From the NCBI GenBank assembly GCA_026929865.2, contig CM049404.1:9125501-9189500 (forward strand): 64,000 nucleotides of DNA. The letters run 5' to 3'. How positions within the stretch are numbered: the stretch's first letter is position 1; the number at the start of each line of letters is the position of its first letter. The position numbers were made by a program, and so were the translations under genes. The DNA comes from Hyperoplus lanceolatus. Its lineage: Eukaryota; Chordata; Actinopteri; Uranoscopiformes; Ammodytidae. This document shows, one piece after another, positions 26,901-41,900 of the stretch. The notes beneath the pieces are model-generated. The model had not been told where the DNA came from. It did no database searches and was given only the letters and a program-made list of their open reading frames with translations.

Positions 26901-29900
26901 TTCCTTACCATAGAGGAGCCCTGCAAGAGCACAGGGCTACTGAGGGTTGAAGGCAAATTTGTGAACCCCGTTCAGGTACACACTATATTCTAACATTCAG
27001 TTCACAAATATAGAAAGTTAATTCAGTAGAACACAGCACTCATTACTCATTCCAATCAGTACAACATTGCCATGTCAAACTAATGCTTCTCTGCTGGTCT
27101 CAGTTACTCTTTTTAACAGATTTAACTGTCCTCATTCACTCGTCAATACCAGCCACCTTTCATTTGATACTTGCAGCTGTTTTACGGATGCTAGCAAGAA
27201 AGACTACTTTCATTGAGCTCCTGGAAGGTTTTTAAGTTATTAGTGCAGGTTTAATTTCATTAGCGTTATCTTTACATTGAACAAGCAAAAAACTGAGTAT
27301 GTCATAACTGTTGTATGTTTGATGTGGAAATATACTTTACATATCATGACCTAAGGAAGATAACTTGCAAATATGGAGGAAGTGATAAGTTTTTCGAGAA
27401 ACATTACAGCTTCGTAATTAATATCAGGGAACCAGTGGTTTTCCAAGGCCTTCAGATGTTTTTTATGTGGGGTTACTAACTGGTTATTAATTGTAACAAT
27501 ATTTGACCCTCTGGTGATAGGTGTTCCTGTGCAAGCCTGTGTACGAACAAGTTCTCCAAACACTGGACAATTTGTCCCTGATTGAGGAGCAACGTGTCAC
27601 GCCCAGCCAACCGCCCACGCCCCCACCACCGACTCCTTCCTCAACCCGACCTCACCGCTTTCCCGACCCCCAGGGAGGCCTGTTTGCGAGGGACCCTCCA
27701 CATATCAGCTTCTCCCACTTGTCCTTTGAATCTCCTTTGCCTCTGCAGTCTCACAAGTCCTCCCCTGAGTCTCCTGCATTCACTCAGTTAAAAATCACCT
27801 TACACGTGGCAGAGCTGCAGGTCCAGCTCAGTGCCGACCTGACCCAGGGCTCCCAGGGCTTAGTGAGTTTGCGCTTCCAAGATCTGGAGGGAGACTTTAC
27901 CAAAGACCACCCTAGTCTGCTGACAGTCCAGCTGGCTCTGCGCTCACTGCTAATGGAGGACCTCCTGGAGCAGAACCCGGAGTCTAAGTACAAACATTTG
28001 ATGGTGTCGCGCGGAGCTCCCAAGCCCTCCTCCTTCAGTCCAAAGGAATATCTTTCCCAAAGCTGTCCATCGGCATCCAACGCCCTGTACCCAGACATGC
28101 CCCGCTCACTGCCTGCCCACATGGAGGAGGCCCAGAACGTTTTCCAGCTCTACCAGAGGCATCCCAGCACACCTTCAGCCAACAGCCGCAAATCCAAGAG
28201 GGACCCGGAGTGTCCGAGCACTCCGCCTCCCTCTCCTACCCGCCATACACCCTCCCCTCAGCAACCCCCAGACTTTGATGACTCATTGGTTCATATCAAT
28301 GTGCTGCTGGTGGACCAGAACCACCCCGAGTTCAAAACACGCTACGGTGGCGTGGGACGAAGCATAGACGTCGACTTTAACTGCCTGGACGTTTTGATCA
28401 CGCTACAGACCTGGGTGGTCATCCTGGACTTTTTCGGCATAGGCTCCACAGCCAATAATCACGCATTGAAGGTGAACCCCATGTCACCTCCACCTGTGCC
28501 AGGAAATCCACTTTACGAGCCAGACATCAGTGAGGAGGAGACAGTAGAGGCTGTCAACACCAAGGTGGACCTGAAGGTAGGTCTCTGGGACCGGTGCATC
28601 AAGTTGGATATTGGATGGTAATAAAACATCCAGTGTAGACTTCTACACATTATTCATATTTTTCTTTAAAATGATTCATTGTTAATTTTTATGAAGCCAT
28701 GAAACTTTAAAAAACAGTTATGTGTTGAATGCCTCTTAAACCTGTCCATGTTTTAATTTTTAGGTTCATTCTTTGTCTCTTGTACTGAACAAGAAACTCA
28801 ACGAGCTGGCCACAGCTAATGTGTCCAAGTTATCTGCTCATTGGGAGATGTTGGGTGTGTATGAACAACTCCTTTTTGATCATTTTAAACAAACGCTCCA
28901 CACAACATTTTGTTTTACATAACTAGTTTAACTTGTGAAAATAATCCAATGTTTAATGTGAATGCATTATGTCTAATATTTTAGATGGCGACCTGGCATT
29001 GCAAGGAAGTTTAGGAAGTTTGTCCCTGAGTGACCTTACCCCACACGGTGATCTATACCGAGAACGCTTCACCACAAGAGGAGGGGAGGCCCTTATTTTC
29101 AACATCCATAAGTATATATCACAAACTTTTCAACAGACATTCACTCTCTATGATATTGAGGAACATAGAAAAAAATTTCTTTGTTAAGTCACCTTTGTAC
29201 TGTGGTCCATTCAGGTACGGCCAGCCTGATCCTTACCTGGAGCGGGAATGTGACATCAAGGTGTCCTTGCAGATGGCATCGGTGCAGTACGTTCACACCC
29301 AGCGCTTCCAGGCCGAGGTGGTGGCCTTCATCCAACATTTCACCCAGCTACAGGATGTCCTTGGCAGGCAGAGAGCTGCCATGGAGGGCCAGGCAGTGAG
29401 TACTGGTCATGCTTAGTCGCATACTGTAAAAGAGATAACTCAACTCCAATTTGCCCTAATATAATTTATATAGATAGTAGTATAATTGCTTGATTCAGAT
29501 TACATGTATTTAGGTTTTACACACTGTAAAATATCCAGAAATATATTTGATATCAGAATAACATTTCTCAGCTGCTTCCTGACTTTCTCCAACTTTCCTC
29601 TTCTCTATCGACCCTTCTCTTGTCCCTTTTCCATCCCATCCTCCACTTCTCTCTGTTCTCTTTCTCTCCCTTCAGGTGCGGGATCATCCTCAGCGGGCAT
29701 CCAGGGTTCTGCTGGATATTGAGGCTGGTGCCCCTGTTATTGTCATCCCAGAGAGCTCGCGGTCACCCAGGGTCATTGTGGCCAACCTGGGCCAGCTGAG
29801 GGTGCAGAACTGCTTCCTGCCAGCTGGGGCTCATGGGACATTCTCCCTCCGAGACAAGGTAGAGAAACTCACCATGGCACATGCCTTTTTCCCTTCTCTG

Positions 29901-32900
29901 GTGAGTCACACTGCCTGTTCATACATGCATGCAGCGCTCCCTTTCTCTTCTCTCTTCTTTTGTCTAATTTCACTGTATTCATTTTTGCATTAATTGGCAT
30001 AAGCCAAGTTTTAAGTCTTCCTGAAAAGCAACAGAAAACCTGCACTGATATTTCCTCATCTTCTTATTTCAGTAACTGACTTTTTCATCTGAATCTGGTC
30101 TGCAATGCTGAATGAATACAGCTCTGCTTGATGGTTTACATGGTTTACCCAATAATTTTAACTGTAACTAAACATTGTCAATGTCTCTAATTTTTCTATG
30201 TGTGATGCTTATTGTGATGTTTTTATAGAAACAGTCCAACATTGTGAATATTTATTTTGCTATCTTGCTTAGCATCAAATGAGAAGGTTTAGGTTATCAA
30301 ACTTGGCTTAACTTATCAAAGCTAATACAATGTTAGCCTTCTTAAATATATGTGTTTTAGAGACATTTTAACTGGCTAAAAGTATGCTGTAATTGAGTAG
30401 TTGAGTGTAATCTCAACTGTCTTAAATGATTAATTCTCATCTAGCGGACTCTGGATTGATTCTGGACTAATTAGTCTTGGATTGCATTATCTTGAACAGC
30501 ACTCTTGCCTGTTATTTGTTATGTATTTATTGAAATAAAGACGACATACGTAGAAAGTTGAAAAAAAATCATAAACGCCAACAAAAAACGTCAAATCAAG
30601 CTTACTCAGTTTTGTGTTAAGAACAGCGACTGTTTGTGCTGTCGTCTGTCAGGGAGATATGTATATTTTGGAAGGAGAACACTAGGTAAATGTTTTATTG
30701 GTCTTTCATACGTATCATATGTTTTTTGTGAAGAATTTTATACTGCATGCAAATTCATATAAGGATCCATCCCACTACAAGGTACAATATCATGCTTTTG
30801 ACATTTTGGTGTGGAATAGGGTTGTCACAATATCAGTTTAAGCTTTACATTTTCAGCCTATACAAAGCTTCACAGTACCAGAAACTATCCCAATAACATA
30901 AGTCAGACAGCTGACCGGTGATGATTTATTTGACATAGACCTATACTTTTAACTTCACTTCAAAGCAGTTGTAAGCTTTGTAAGTGCATTTGATTTGAGT
31001 GATGGCGAACCTTGATCGATAATTGTCCAGTCCTGGTTTGCAGTTTGCCTGTTTGCGGTTGGTTATGTGATGAACTGAGTTTTCTACTGCTAAAACATGT
31101 GTTGCATGTATTTTTTGGGAATAAGGATGACACCAATTTCCCTAACTCCTAGACCATGTTTGGGTTGTATGACTTCATAAAGTCCCCTCTGTACCAGTAC
31201 TGTTGGCCAATGCTTTTGAAAACACTCTTTTAATGGGAAGAATGTTGAATTAAATTTTAACTTTTTAAAGTAATAATATCAATGCAATTTGGGTCGAAAA
31301 TATAAGATGATCGTCCGCATATAATGAAACTTTCTAAATTGGTTGAATCAGTCAGGGCACCAAATTCTAAATATACTAGGCTTAACAGTCCCTCCTTTAA
31401 ATCATACAATATATACACGGTTGGGAGATCTATATGGGAAAAATTGGTGTTTTGTTTTGATAAAATTTGATCTTGAAATATCAGTGTTTGTTGAAATTTC
31501 TTTGTGTTGTCATTGACACTATTTCGGGTTTGCCAGTGTTTGACACACTGGATTCAAATGTTGAAGCACAATGTAATTGTTTAAGTAGATAATTTTTTTA
31601 AATGAACACTTATTATTTAAGTTACAAGTTCTTGGGAAAGAAAAATTTCCTGTTGTGTTGAGTTGTTGTTTTCTGGTTAAAAAAGGCACATGTCATTGTG
31701 TTATTTTTTAAAGGGGAATTAAGTTCCAATCAAACCATATCAAATATAGCTCTAAACGGTTACATTATGTCATTAGTTGTGTGCTTTGGTCCCTTTAAAA
31801 AGTAATCATTTTCTTTACAGTATATTTATAATATGTGGCTATCTGGACCTAATTTGCCTAAGTGTATCTCTTCTTATCCTTTCTTTTCTCGTGGAAAAGG
31901 AGCGTGTCCGGAGTGCAGCAGGGAGGAATAGTGAGCAGGAGAAGTCTAGAAACCCCCCCTCTGGCCCCAGCCCCTCCTCCTCCACAGGGTTCACCCTCGG
32001 CAGGCCTCAGGCCCCTGGTGGAGGGAGGGCTCCTGAAGAGGATGGCCCTCACAGCTTAGGTTAGCATCGCTGCATACTTTATAAGGAAGACATGAAGTGC
32101 ACCTGCAAGTTCCTTTTTTTTTGGAGTGTTAATCTGAAGTAATGATAAGTGATTTGTTGTTTGCTATTCACCCACTAGGTTGCAATCAAATGGTGTTTTT
32201 CAAGTTCATCTTAAAAGTAGTGTCTATAGTTAGTGTCACTTGGTGGTGTGTTTATCTCCATTAGAAGACCATGTGTGCTTGTTGGACTGCATTAACCTGG
32301 ACCTGCAGGAGATGGATATCTTTGCTGCAGAACGTCTGCCCTGTCGCCCATTGGACGGTGTTGGTAAACCTACTGAATCAACAGATCTCATCTTTCCTTC
32401 GTACTCTGTCCGTCGCACCGGAGACAACCTGCTAAAAGACCGCTGTCGCCTCAAGCTTAAGGTGGAACGTAACCTGGATAGGTAAGCCCTGCTTTTTGCT
32501 CTAAGGGATCAAATCATGGTTATTTATACAGTTGTCAAATATACTTTGTACTCCACCCATGGTTGATACTCAATACTTAACCCTAACCCATAATTGTTGA
32601 CCCCTGCTGTATAGTTTATTCAACAATTAAATGACTCAATGTTGAAACACCATTCCAATCAGGAAACCTTATACATTTTTCTTGTAATGTTGTGTTATAT
32701 GCATGAATATAGCTACATTATGTAATATTAGCTTACGCTTTATCATCAGTTGTCTTGCTATACATTCTTCAGAAATAGAGCAACACAGTCATCCCCTTTG
32801 GTTTGCTTGCTTCTTGTTTTTTGATAGCACATAGGACACCAGGTTTTAGGACCGCACCAATGTTATTATAATGTCTCTTGTTTTTTTAATGAGAAAAATA

Positions 32901-35900
32901 GGAGAACAGTTGTTCAGAAAGGGACTGGGCCTGACATGTGTTTTTACTGATATAAGTGTTTCTTTCTAGAAAACCAGTAAGTATGAATGTACCTAATGTC
33001 ACTATAGGACCATACTCATACTCCTAACTAATGCTTGTGTTCATTGCTGGTTTCAGTGCGCTGAGCCATGCGGTCCCTGACATGTCCATCCACGGCAGTC
33101 TGTCGTCAGTGCACTGCTGTCTGGACCTGGAGCACTACCGGCTGATCAGAGGTCTGCTGGAGAACAACCTGGGAGAGCCTGTTGAAGATTTCCTGCGACC
33201 TTACAATCTGCAGGATCCCAGCACCTATGTGAGAAAGCAGCCACACAATTCTCAAACTCACAATTGACCAAGCAACTGACTGACGGTTTACTGTAGTTGG
33301 TGCAACATATCAATAAAAACCTATCTTCTAATGTTAGAGCTTCGATTACAATTATATTCTTGCCTGTTAGTCCCCTCTATGTCCTCATGAACTCATGTTG
33401 TTTCTCCCTTCAGACGGTGTTAAGTGGAGATGTCTACACCAGCTTGACGTTCCTGGTGGACATGATGGATGTCAGTCTAGAGCTCTTGGACAGCCCCAAA
33501 CTCAATGAGGACCAACGTTCATTAGCTAGGTGAGTGAGATTGACAACTTTTATGACAGAATAAGATCAGTATAAGTCACTGGGTGTGAATTTAGGGCAAC
33601 GAAAGATGGACAGAAATTATTCCAGCGAGAGTTACCTGTGCTTTCAAAGAAGTTAGCATTAAAATATGTGTTTGTAAAAACAATCCATATTGCATATGAT
33701 GATGTTTATTTTGAGATTCCTATGTCTCTTCCAAAGATTTGACTTCATGAAATCCAAGCTGCTCTTTGAGAGTTTCTCCAATGGATCCAAATCGGTCAAC
33801 TTGGTGTCTCACTCCCTGATGGCATACGACACTCGGTACACCGGACAGAATAAGAGCACTGGTGGAGCCAACGGCCCGAAGCCCAATGTCTTTGACTGCA
33901 TCCTCCAGCCCTCCAAAACGGGGAACAACCGGGCGTCACTGCAGCTGGAACTGCATTATAGGTATATCGCTGGGGATTATTCAAGACGGAAGAACATTTC
34001 TGAACATAGAAAAATAGAGATTTCACATAGGTTATGTTTCACATTTCCAGATGCACACGTGACTCCTCCTGCTTCACCGTGGTCCTCAACAACCTGAGGG
34101 TCTTTCTCATCTTCGACTGGCTGCAGCTGGTGCGTGACTTCCTGCGCACGCCCCCAGAGAAACCGACAGGTTTTGCCCAGACTCGTCAGCGTTGGCCCAG
34201 CAACAACAGCACCGACTCGGGCACCGCAACAACAACAACCACCACCGGCGCCGTCATGCCAAAGACTGTCAAGAGCGGTGTGGTCACCAAGAGGTCCACT
34301 GTGCCCGTCACTCAGGACCACTGTCTGGAGGTCAAGATCAACGTCACAGGTCAGAGAAAAGGGATCGATAATTGCAACTCCTGAACGTTTTTGAATGTTT
34401 TCAATACAAAAAAGAATGTACTTTACTGATTTTACCTTTTTAATATTATGTTGTTATTTGCTCTCCAGGCACAGAGTTTGTGGTAGTGGAGGACACATCC
34501 TGTCTGGATACCAACGCCATCATCCTAAAAGGCACCACTGTCCTCACCTACAAACCCCGTCTGCTGGACAGACCCTTCTCTGGCAGCCTTGCAGGAATAG
34601 AGGTGACATCTCCCACTCCAACGACTCAGACAAACTGTTATAAGTACTTTTTGTGTTACTGCTGCAATTGCTACTGCTAACACTGTTACCAGCCACTCCA
34701 GCTCCCTAGCTTCCTTTGACCCTTTTTGGGAAAAGCAGCTCACAGTGAAGCTCACATACTTTTGTTTTATGTTCTACCAAATGTCCATGGTAAATTCATT
34801 AGTTTTGATTCAGAGGTATCTTATCTCCCCCAGGTGTTTTCGTGTCGCCTTGGCAGTGAGCAGGAGACGGCGCTGTCCATCATTGACCCAGTCAATGTTC
34901 AGGTGGAGCTGTGTGGGAGCCCAACATACCAAAGCAGCTCAGGTCTACTGGACGCCTTCAATGTGGAGGATATCCCACCACTGCTGGAGGTCAGTTTGCA
35001 CTACCAAAATAAGATGCAACATGTAGCTGGGGTCCCTTGTTATGGATGGATGGATAAGATTTTACCTTCAACTGTGCATGTGATTCTCTGACAGATTCAG
35101 TTTCCTGCTCTGGACATTCGTCTGTCCTACAACGACATTCAACTCTTCTTGGCCATCGCCAAGTCCATCCCTACTGCCAGCACTTCTCAGCCCTCTGACA
35201 GCACCACTGCACCCAGCACGGAGTCCACTGTGACACCCAAAGACACCTTCAGGCAGAAGACAGAGGCCCTCATAGGTATGTAAAAGACTGATCTTTAGTC
35301 TTTCACGATTTAAATGTTTTTTTGGAACATTTCTCTCCCAAAAAGGAATAAAATCCATGTTTTCTCGGTACTATTAGTTTTAGTTTTAAATTAATTAATT
35401 GTTATTTTTGTGTCAGGATACATTTTGAATTGCTTTAAATTGTTAATAGGCATCGTGATTTTTCTTAAAAAATTGACAAGGCTAGTCTTCAGTAACAGAA
35501 ATGGCGTACTGGTATTGCACTTCATAGTAGGTAATAAGGTATATTTTGTCTCCACAGAGGGCCAGCTGACCCATTTACAAGACCTTGGTTTCAGGAAAGA
35601 GGACTGCAAACGGGCCCTGATCCACTGTAAAGGTGAGTGTGAACTTAAACACCGTTCTCCATGCCTGCTCACCATGCAGTAGGACTCAGAATGTCTTGAC
35701 CAATGAAAACCTATACAAAGACGGAGATATGTTGCTGTCTCTCAGGCCAGCTGGACTTGGCTGCCACCTGGCTCTTGGAGAATGCTGAGAACATGGCGGG
35801 CCGTCCCAGAGCCAGGGCGGACTCTGCCTCCAGCAGCCACTCCGCTCCTCTGTCGGGGGTGGAGGTGAAGGCTGAGAGCGTGTGCATCTGTTTCATCGAT

Positions 35901-38900
35901 GACTGTCTGGACTGTGACATACCACTGGCTGAGTTCACCTTCTCCAGTAAGTCTCATTGACACAAGATACAAATGCATTAGGAAACAGGATGAAGGTAGG
36001 GGAATTATTTCATTTTATAAATCACTACATCTTGCCTCCATTGTTGGTACAAAGGGAACACTGTATTTAGAGTTTAGTTAGGAGTCATTCTTGTTCCCGA
36101 GCACTGTTAATGATTCCTGATAATTTGCTTCCCTGCTTGTTTAAACCTGGGGTAGTCCTGTGGCCCAAGATCCAAGCACAGTGTCCCAGTTTGATTCCTT
36201 CTTTCTGTTGTCTTATCCTTCCTCCTCTCACCTCGCTTTTCCTGTTTGTAACTCTAAAATTACTATGAAACAAAGGCACATCACTAAAACATTATCTTAA
36301 AAAAATTAATAAGAATACAACAAACATTAAACAATGCTTCAAAGGCATAAATATATGCCTACCCAGAAATGTGGGATGACCAGCTTGTATCTCGGCCTGA
36401 TCGTGATCTGTTTGTCATTGCAGGGCTTTACATGCTGCAGCGCATTGGTTCCACCCAGGAAGGCAACGCCAGCTTCACTCTGTCCGGAGATTACTACAAC
36501 AGAGAGCTGTCTGGTAAGAAGATTTGCATATTTTTGACCCTGAAGTGATTTCAGCTCTGTGTTTGCTGTATTATAAAACTGTGAATCCATATCTCTGTTC
36601 AGAACAAGATGTTGAATGGGGAGTGCGTTACAATTTGAGTGTCTCTGTAATGGAGTTTGACATCAATTCAAATGGCACTGTGTTTAAACAATACATCTTT
36701 GAATGACAAAACATGAGGTTAAACTGTGTGTGTGGTGTGTGTGCACCAGGCTGGGAGCCCTTCATCGAGCCCTGGCCCTGCTTCCTGACCTGGCAGCATC
36801 AGGCCGCCGGGCGTCTCCACCCTCCACGTCTCAAGATGGGGATCCGAGCCAAGCAGAGACTTGACGTTAACCTCACCTCTGTGCTGTTAGGTGAGTGACA
36901 GCTGGAACGTGCTTCTCTGTACATAAATGAAGATGTGTGGAATGTGTGTCAGTGTTTTTGGGATAACACAATGTTTCCCCTGAATACAGTTGTGTTAACT
37001 CTGTCTTAATCCGGTTCTTCCAGAACAATACAACACCACCAAGAGCTCCTGGATAGCTGACTACTGTAACGAGGAGGAGCAGAGCCCCCAGGGTTCACCC
37101 CCCCTGCCCTGGATGGGCTCCTCAGTCGACCCACCACCCAACTTTGGACAGAGTGAGTTCCAGCTAAACATAGTTCAGCAAACACATCACTGATCATTGA
37201 AAAACTACTAAACTAACTCTACATATTTTTTTTTTTCAATAACAGAATAGCCAGGTGACTGTTTCAATTAGTTAAGCTTAGACGATTATTCATCCTTTCT
37301 GAGTTCTTCCTTATTTTTTACTGTGTTCTTAGTCGGAAATCCCAGTGATAATCAGAACAAACATGTCGGTTACTTTGGATTAATGTGTTGGGAAAATGCG
37401 TTGGTTAATGGGTTGCCTTTTTCTAAAGACTTGTTGGCAGAACTGCAGGTTTTAGCTTCTTCGCTCAAGTCTTTTATAATGTTTTGTTTATTTTATGATT
37501 AGCTAAGTGCTTGAAGTGCTAATGACATAGGAAGCATCAATCAGTCAAAATAAACCACAACATGGGCCACTCATCAGCCAAGTTCTTCTAGTCTCCACTT
37601 GAATGGAAATGAATTGACTTGTAATATGTTTGTGTTTGTTGCTGTTCCGAACACATGTAAATTAACGGGGTACGACTTGAAGTGAAGCATGATTTGCACT
37701 ATTCTTAAACATGTTGATTTGCAGTGCTGATTGCCAACTCAGAGTGCAGGACGAGGATGATGAACCTCTAACCCTCTTGTGTGTTCCCTTCTGCATGTGC
37801 CTCTGTTGTGTAGTAACTGTCTCTCTCTGCTGTCAGGTGCTCCTCTTGCTCACCTTAGAACTAGGAGCACAGCCAGCTTGGCCTGTCTCGAGCAGCAGAT
37901 TCACTCCAGAGGTACAGTTGAGAGTTTAGTCGCCCAGACAGTCTGCTTCAGCAGCACACTCAGCTCTCATTCAGTCATCAATCAAGTCATGAATCCTTCC
38001 CCATTGGTGCTTAGACGTGCAGTGTCCTGAGGCAATACAGATGTGTTGTAAGGATCGACCAAATTACACCCAAAGCCTCAAATGTTTCCTTTCAGCTAAA
38101 AGACTAGAAATACTGCCTGCCGTTATATGCCTCATAGAGGCATACAATTGCTAAACAATGAAAGTACAGTAGTGGTAGGCAATGCTTTAAAGAAGTTAAA
38201 GTTCCTAAAAAGCTACAGTAAGGTACAATGTCATTGCAACCTTACAAAATGTAAGGTTGCAGTAACCTTTGACCTCCAAAATCTATTCAGTTCATCTTTG
38301 AATCAGAGTCGAAGAAAATCCCTCAAACAGTTGATGAGATATTGCGCTCACAAGAATGGTCGGACAGACAGAAAACATAAGGCCTCCAGCTTTCTGCTAT
38401 CACTTAAGATAGTGTTTAGTCTATCTGTTTAACATTTTGGTCCAAAGCAAGATATCTTAACAACTAGTGTCCAGATTTACATGAAATTTAAGTCAACGAC
38501 CAATTTAACAAGATGGTCTTCAGTTCAGTTTTAAAAACCATCTACGGAGACCACAGACGGAAGGGAAATCCATAGTTTTTGAGCCACTACCCTGAATGTT
38601 GAATGCACAATCGCGTTTACTTTTTTAAGCGAGTTTGGGGTACAGCCAGAGTAGTGACGACTACGATATTTAGAATCACTCTCATTAGATTTCAATACAA
38701 TTATAGCCTGTCCTGTCTTTCCTCCTCTTTCAGAGCATTTAAATGTTTGTTTTTTCGTTGTACTTTGTTCAGCATGACTTGTCTGTCACTTGCTACCCGC
38801 TGCATGGCCAGTAGCTGTTGTGACTGTTAATCTACTGACATTGTGTCTCAGTAGTCCTACATGTGTTGTGTACACTGTTGCCCATTGTACAGGATGTGGT

Positions 38901-41900
38901 AGAGTTGTGTACTTTGTTACATTTAAATGTCTTTCAAACTTATCATCTGCTTTTAGCAGTGCCTTTGTGTCCAGTAGTTTTTATACTAATCTGGATAGTA
39001 GAATACATTTGAAAACATATCAGTGTAGACATGAAATAAATATTGAAGTAAGTGACTAAAGGTTGAGTCTGGACCATGGCAAATAAAAAACTTCTGGACA
39101 AAGAGGTTACACTTTTGCCACTGTTTCTTTACTCTGTGGTAAGTTGACCATTAAGTACATTTTCCAAAATGGTGATGTTGACATTTGTGTACATTTTCTG
39201 ACATGTTGCACAGTATAGAAAGACCAAAAAAACAGTCATAATACATTGTGATGGTAAGTACAGAGCACAATTTTGTCCAACACAAAATTGGGTTGGAATT
39301 ATTTTCAGGGTCCTTTAAGAAAATCGTATTTGATATGCTAAATTTGTTTTTTTTTTGCTTTTAGTTCAAAGTTAATTCCACATGTTGATCTGTATAGGCT
39401 ATGTTTTCATGTCTAGAACATGAAAAATGAGCAATAGACCGAGCCAAGACAATTATATGATACTGTTATAATTGCAAATCATTCCTAATCAAGTTTCCTT
39501 TTTAAAGGGGTAATCCAGTATGTATGTAGTTAGGATCAGAATAATTAAGCTTCACCACAGCCACAGACATATTGTACAGCATTTTCCAGTGGCTGACTTA
39601 AAGCCCCTGTGACTGCTTAGGAATGCCTCTTTTTAAAGGAAATATTTTAAAGGCAACTGTGCCTTGGCTGCTTTTTAGGTCCCACCGACCATAGAAAAAG
39701 CAAGCGCATGACTGTGAGAATTGTGAATAGAACCACTGCTGAAGATACTACTGAATATTCTATAGCTGAGCACACTCATCTTCTTTCTGATTCCGTTTTC
39801 ATTTTTGTTTCCCGCAGCTGTCAAACTTTCCAAGAGGAGGCAACCATTCGTGCCATACGCTCTGCGCAACCACACAGGCTGCACCATGTGGTTTGCTACT
39901 CTGACCACGACCCCCACTCGGTAGGTGTCACCACAACCATCTCTGTGTGAAACAAACTAGAGAAACAGCATGTCTGGCAGATTTATCTAGACTTGCAAGT
40001 AAGGATACCAATAGCCAAACTGTAGGTGCACATTTTGGCCAATCAGGAAGCTAGGTTTATGTGTCATTTTGATGCCATATTTTTACTATTATAGTAAAAG
40101 GAGACGCATCGCCTCCTACTCTTGGTTTTTCACCAACCTTTACATGCCTTGTTGGTTGATGTACCTCGTAAACAATTACAACACTGGCATTAAAGTCATG
40201 TGACATGTTACAACATGGCATTAAGAAAGTGGTTAGTCTATCTGTTAAACATTTGTCCAAAGCAACATATCTCAACAACTAGTGTCCAGATTGACATGAA
40301 ATTGAACCAAATAACTCTTTATGTACAGTAATGAGTGTATAACAATGAGCACATTCATGCTCCATTTATCTTCTGGCAGTATTGAGAACAAACAGCTTCA
40401 GTTATCTTACTGTTAATGCTCTGTGAATTTGTTGTTTTAACCAGAAGTTCTCTTTCTGCTGTGAAGATGTGTAGAAAGTCAAAATAATGAGACGGTTCTC
40501 TCCTGCATACAGCTCATCGTTCAGTGTGAACTCCATATAAAGCTATTGACATGTTCCCCACAGGGTGGCGCTGTCTCACAGCAGTAGTGCAGACTCCATC
40601 TCAGAAGTCCACAGTACAGGAACGGATGACACTCACAATGTCAGCCAGTGGAGAGAGGTGCTGCCCGGGGAGGAGATCCCCTTTGAGTTTGAAGCAAGAG
40701 AGAAACTTCGACACAGGTACACCTCTGATTCACTTTCACAACACAGGTGGATTTTGTCTAATGCATATGAAATGGTTAATGAAACTTTTGACTGTTTTGG
40801 CCAGTATTTTTACTGGTTTATAAAAACACATTTCATTTATCAGTATCAGTAAAGCTGAAATCTAAAATGAATTTGTGTCCATGTATCATAAAAGAAGGCA
40901 AAAGAAATAGAACAAGCTTAGCAAAAAAAGAAATGTTCTATCTTCTTAGCTGGACTTTATTATTGAGCATTTACCTGAGTGTCAGTGATGTCGCAGTCCT
41001 CTGCAAAAGTTCTGTACTATTTCAAAATACTATGGAAGGCTTTGGTCTTTGGAACATGACTGTAAAACTAGTATAAATGATGCAGTGGTGAATTGTATTG
41101 CTTACCTTGCTGCCTCCTCCTCCTCTGTAGACACACTCACGAGCTGAAGCTGCACCAGCTGCTGGTTCGGGTGTGTGGATGGGAGCAGGTCAAGCCGGTG
41201 TCCGTGGACAAAGTGGGAGTTTTCTTCCGTTATGCTGCTGCTGACAGAAGCAACTCTTCCAACACTGTGAGCACAAGTCAAAAGCTTTAAAAAAAAGATT
41301 TATTTTAACAATGTCAAGGATTGGATGTAAACCTATCTTCAACTCCTTTACTCCTCCACAGGTGGGCAGTCCTATTAGCAGAACCAACATCATCCACCCA
41401 CATGTTTATGTAAGTCTGGCGAGTGAGACTGGAATTTATCCGTGAATTTGACAAAGTGATGTACACGTGCTGTCAAAAGGTCAAACATAAGCAGTAAATT
41501 CAAGCAGGATTAGATCAGAATATATGATGACACATACTAATAAAACAGGGACATTCAAGCAGGATTAGATCAGAATATATGATGACACATACTAATAAAA
41601 CAGGGACATTATAAATAAAGTCCTGTCTCTAATAATAAAGGTAAAACATAATTCAAATAAAGGCCTGATTAATTGTTGTGTGGTAAAACAAATAAAATAA
41701 TTAAAAAACAGAAATGCTGTTTTATTAAAAAGTGTAAATTTGACCCTGACGTGTTGCTTTGTGTGTGAATCTGTTGTGCCCCTCAGTTCTCGGCGCTGCC
41801 TCCAGTCAGAGTGGTCTTTTCCATCACAATGGAGGGCAGTGCCAGGAAGGTGATCACTGTGCGCTCTGCTCTCATGGTGAAGAACCGGCTAGATGTTCCT

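Noticed and set aside
31700..31800. Possible further TTAA element (TTAAAGGGG ... CCCTTTAA)
   Set aside because: Similarity of the two ends does not extend beyond about nine bases, too little to support a real element.
32413..32424. GTCGCACC in vps13d exon 27 resembling the intron 2 motif
   Set aside because: Only the core 8 bases match and it lies in conserved coding sequence, so it is taken as coincidence.
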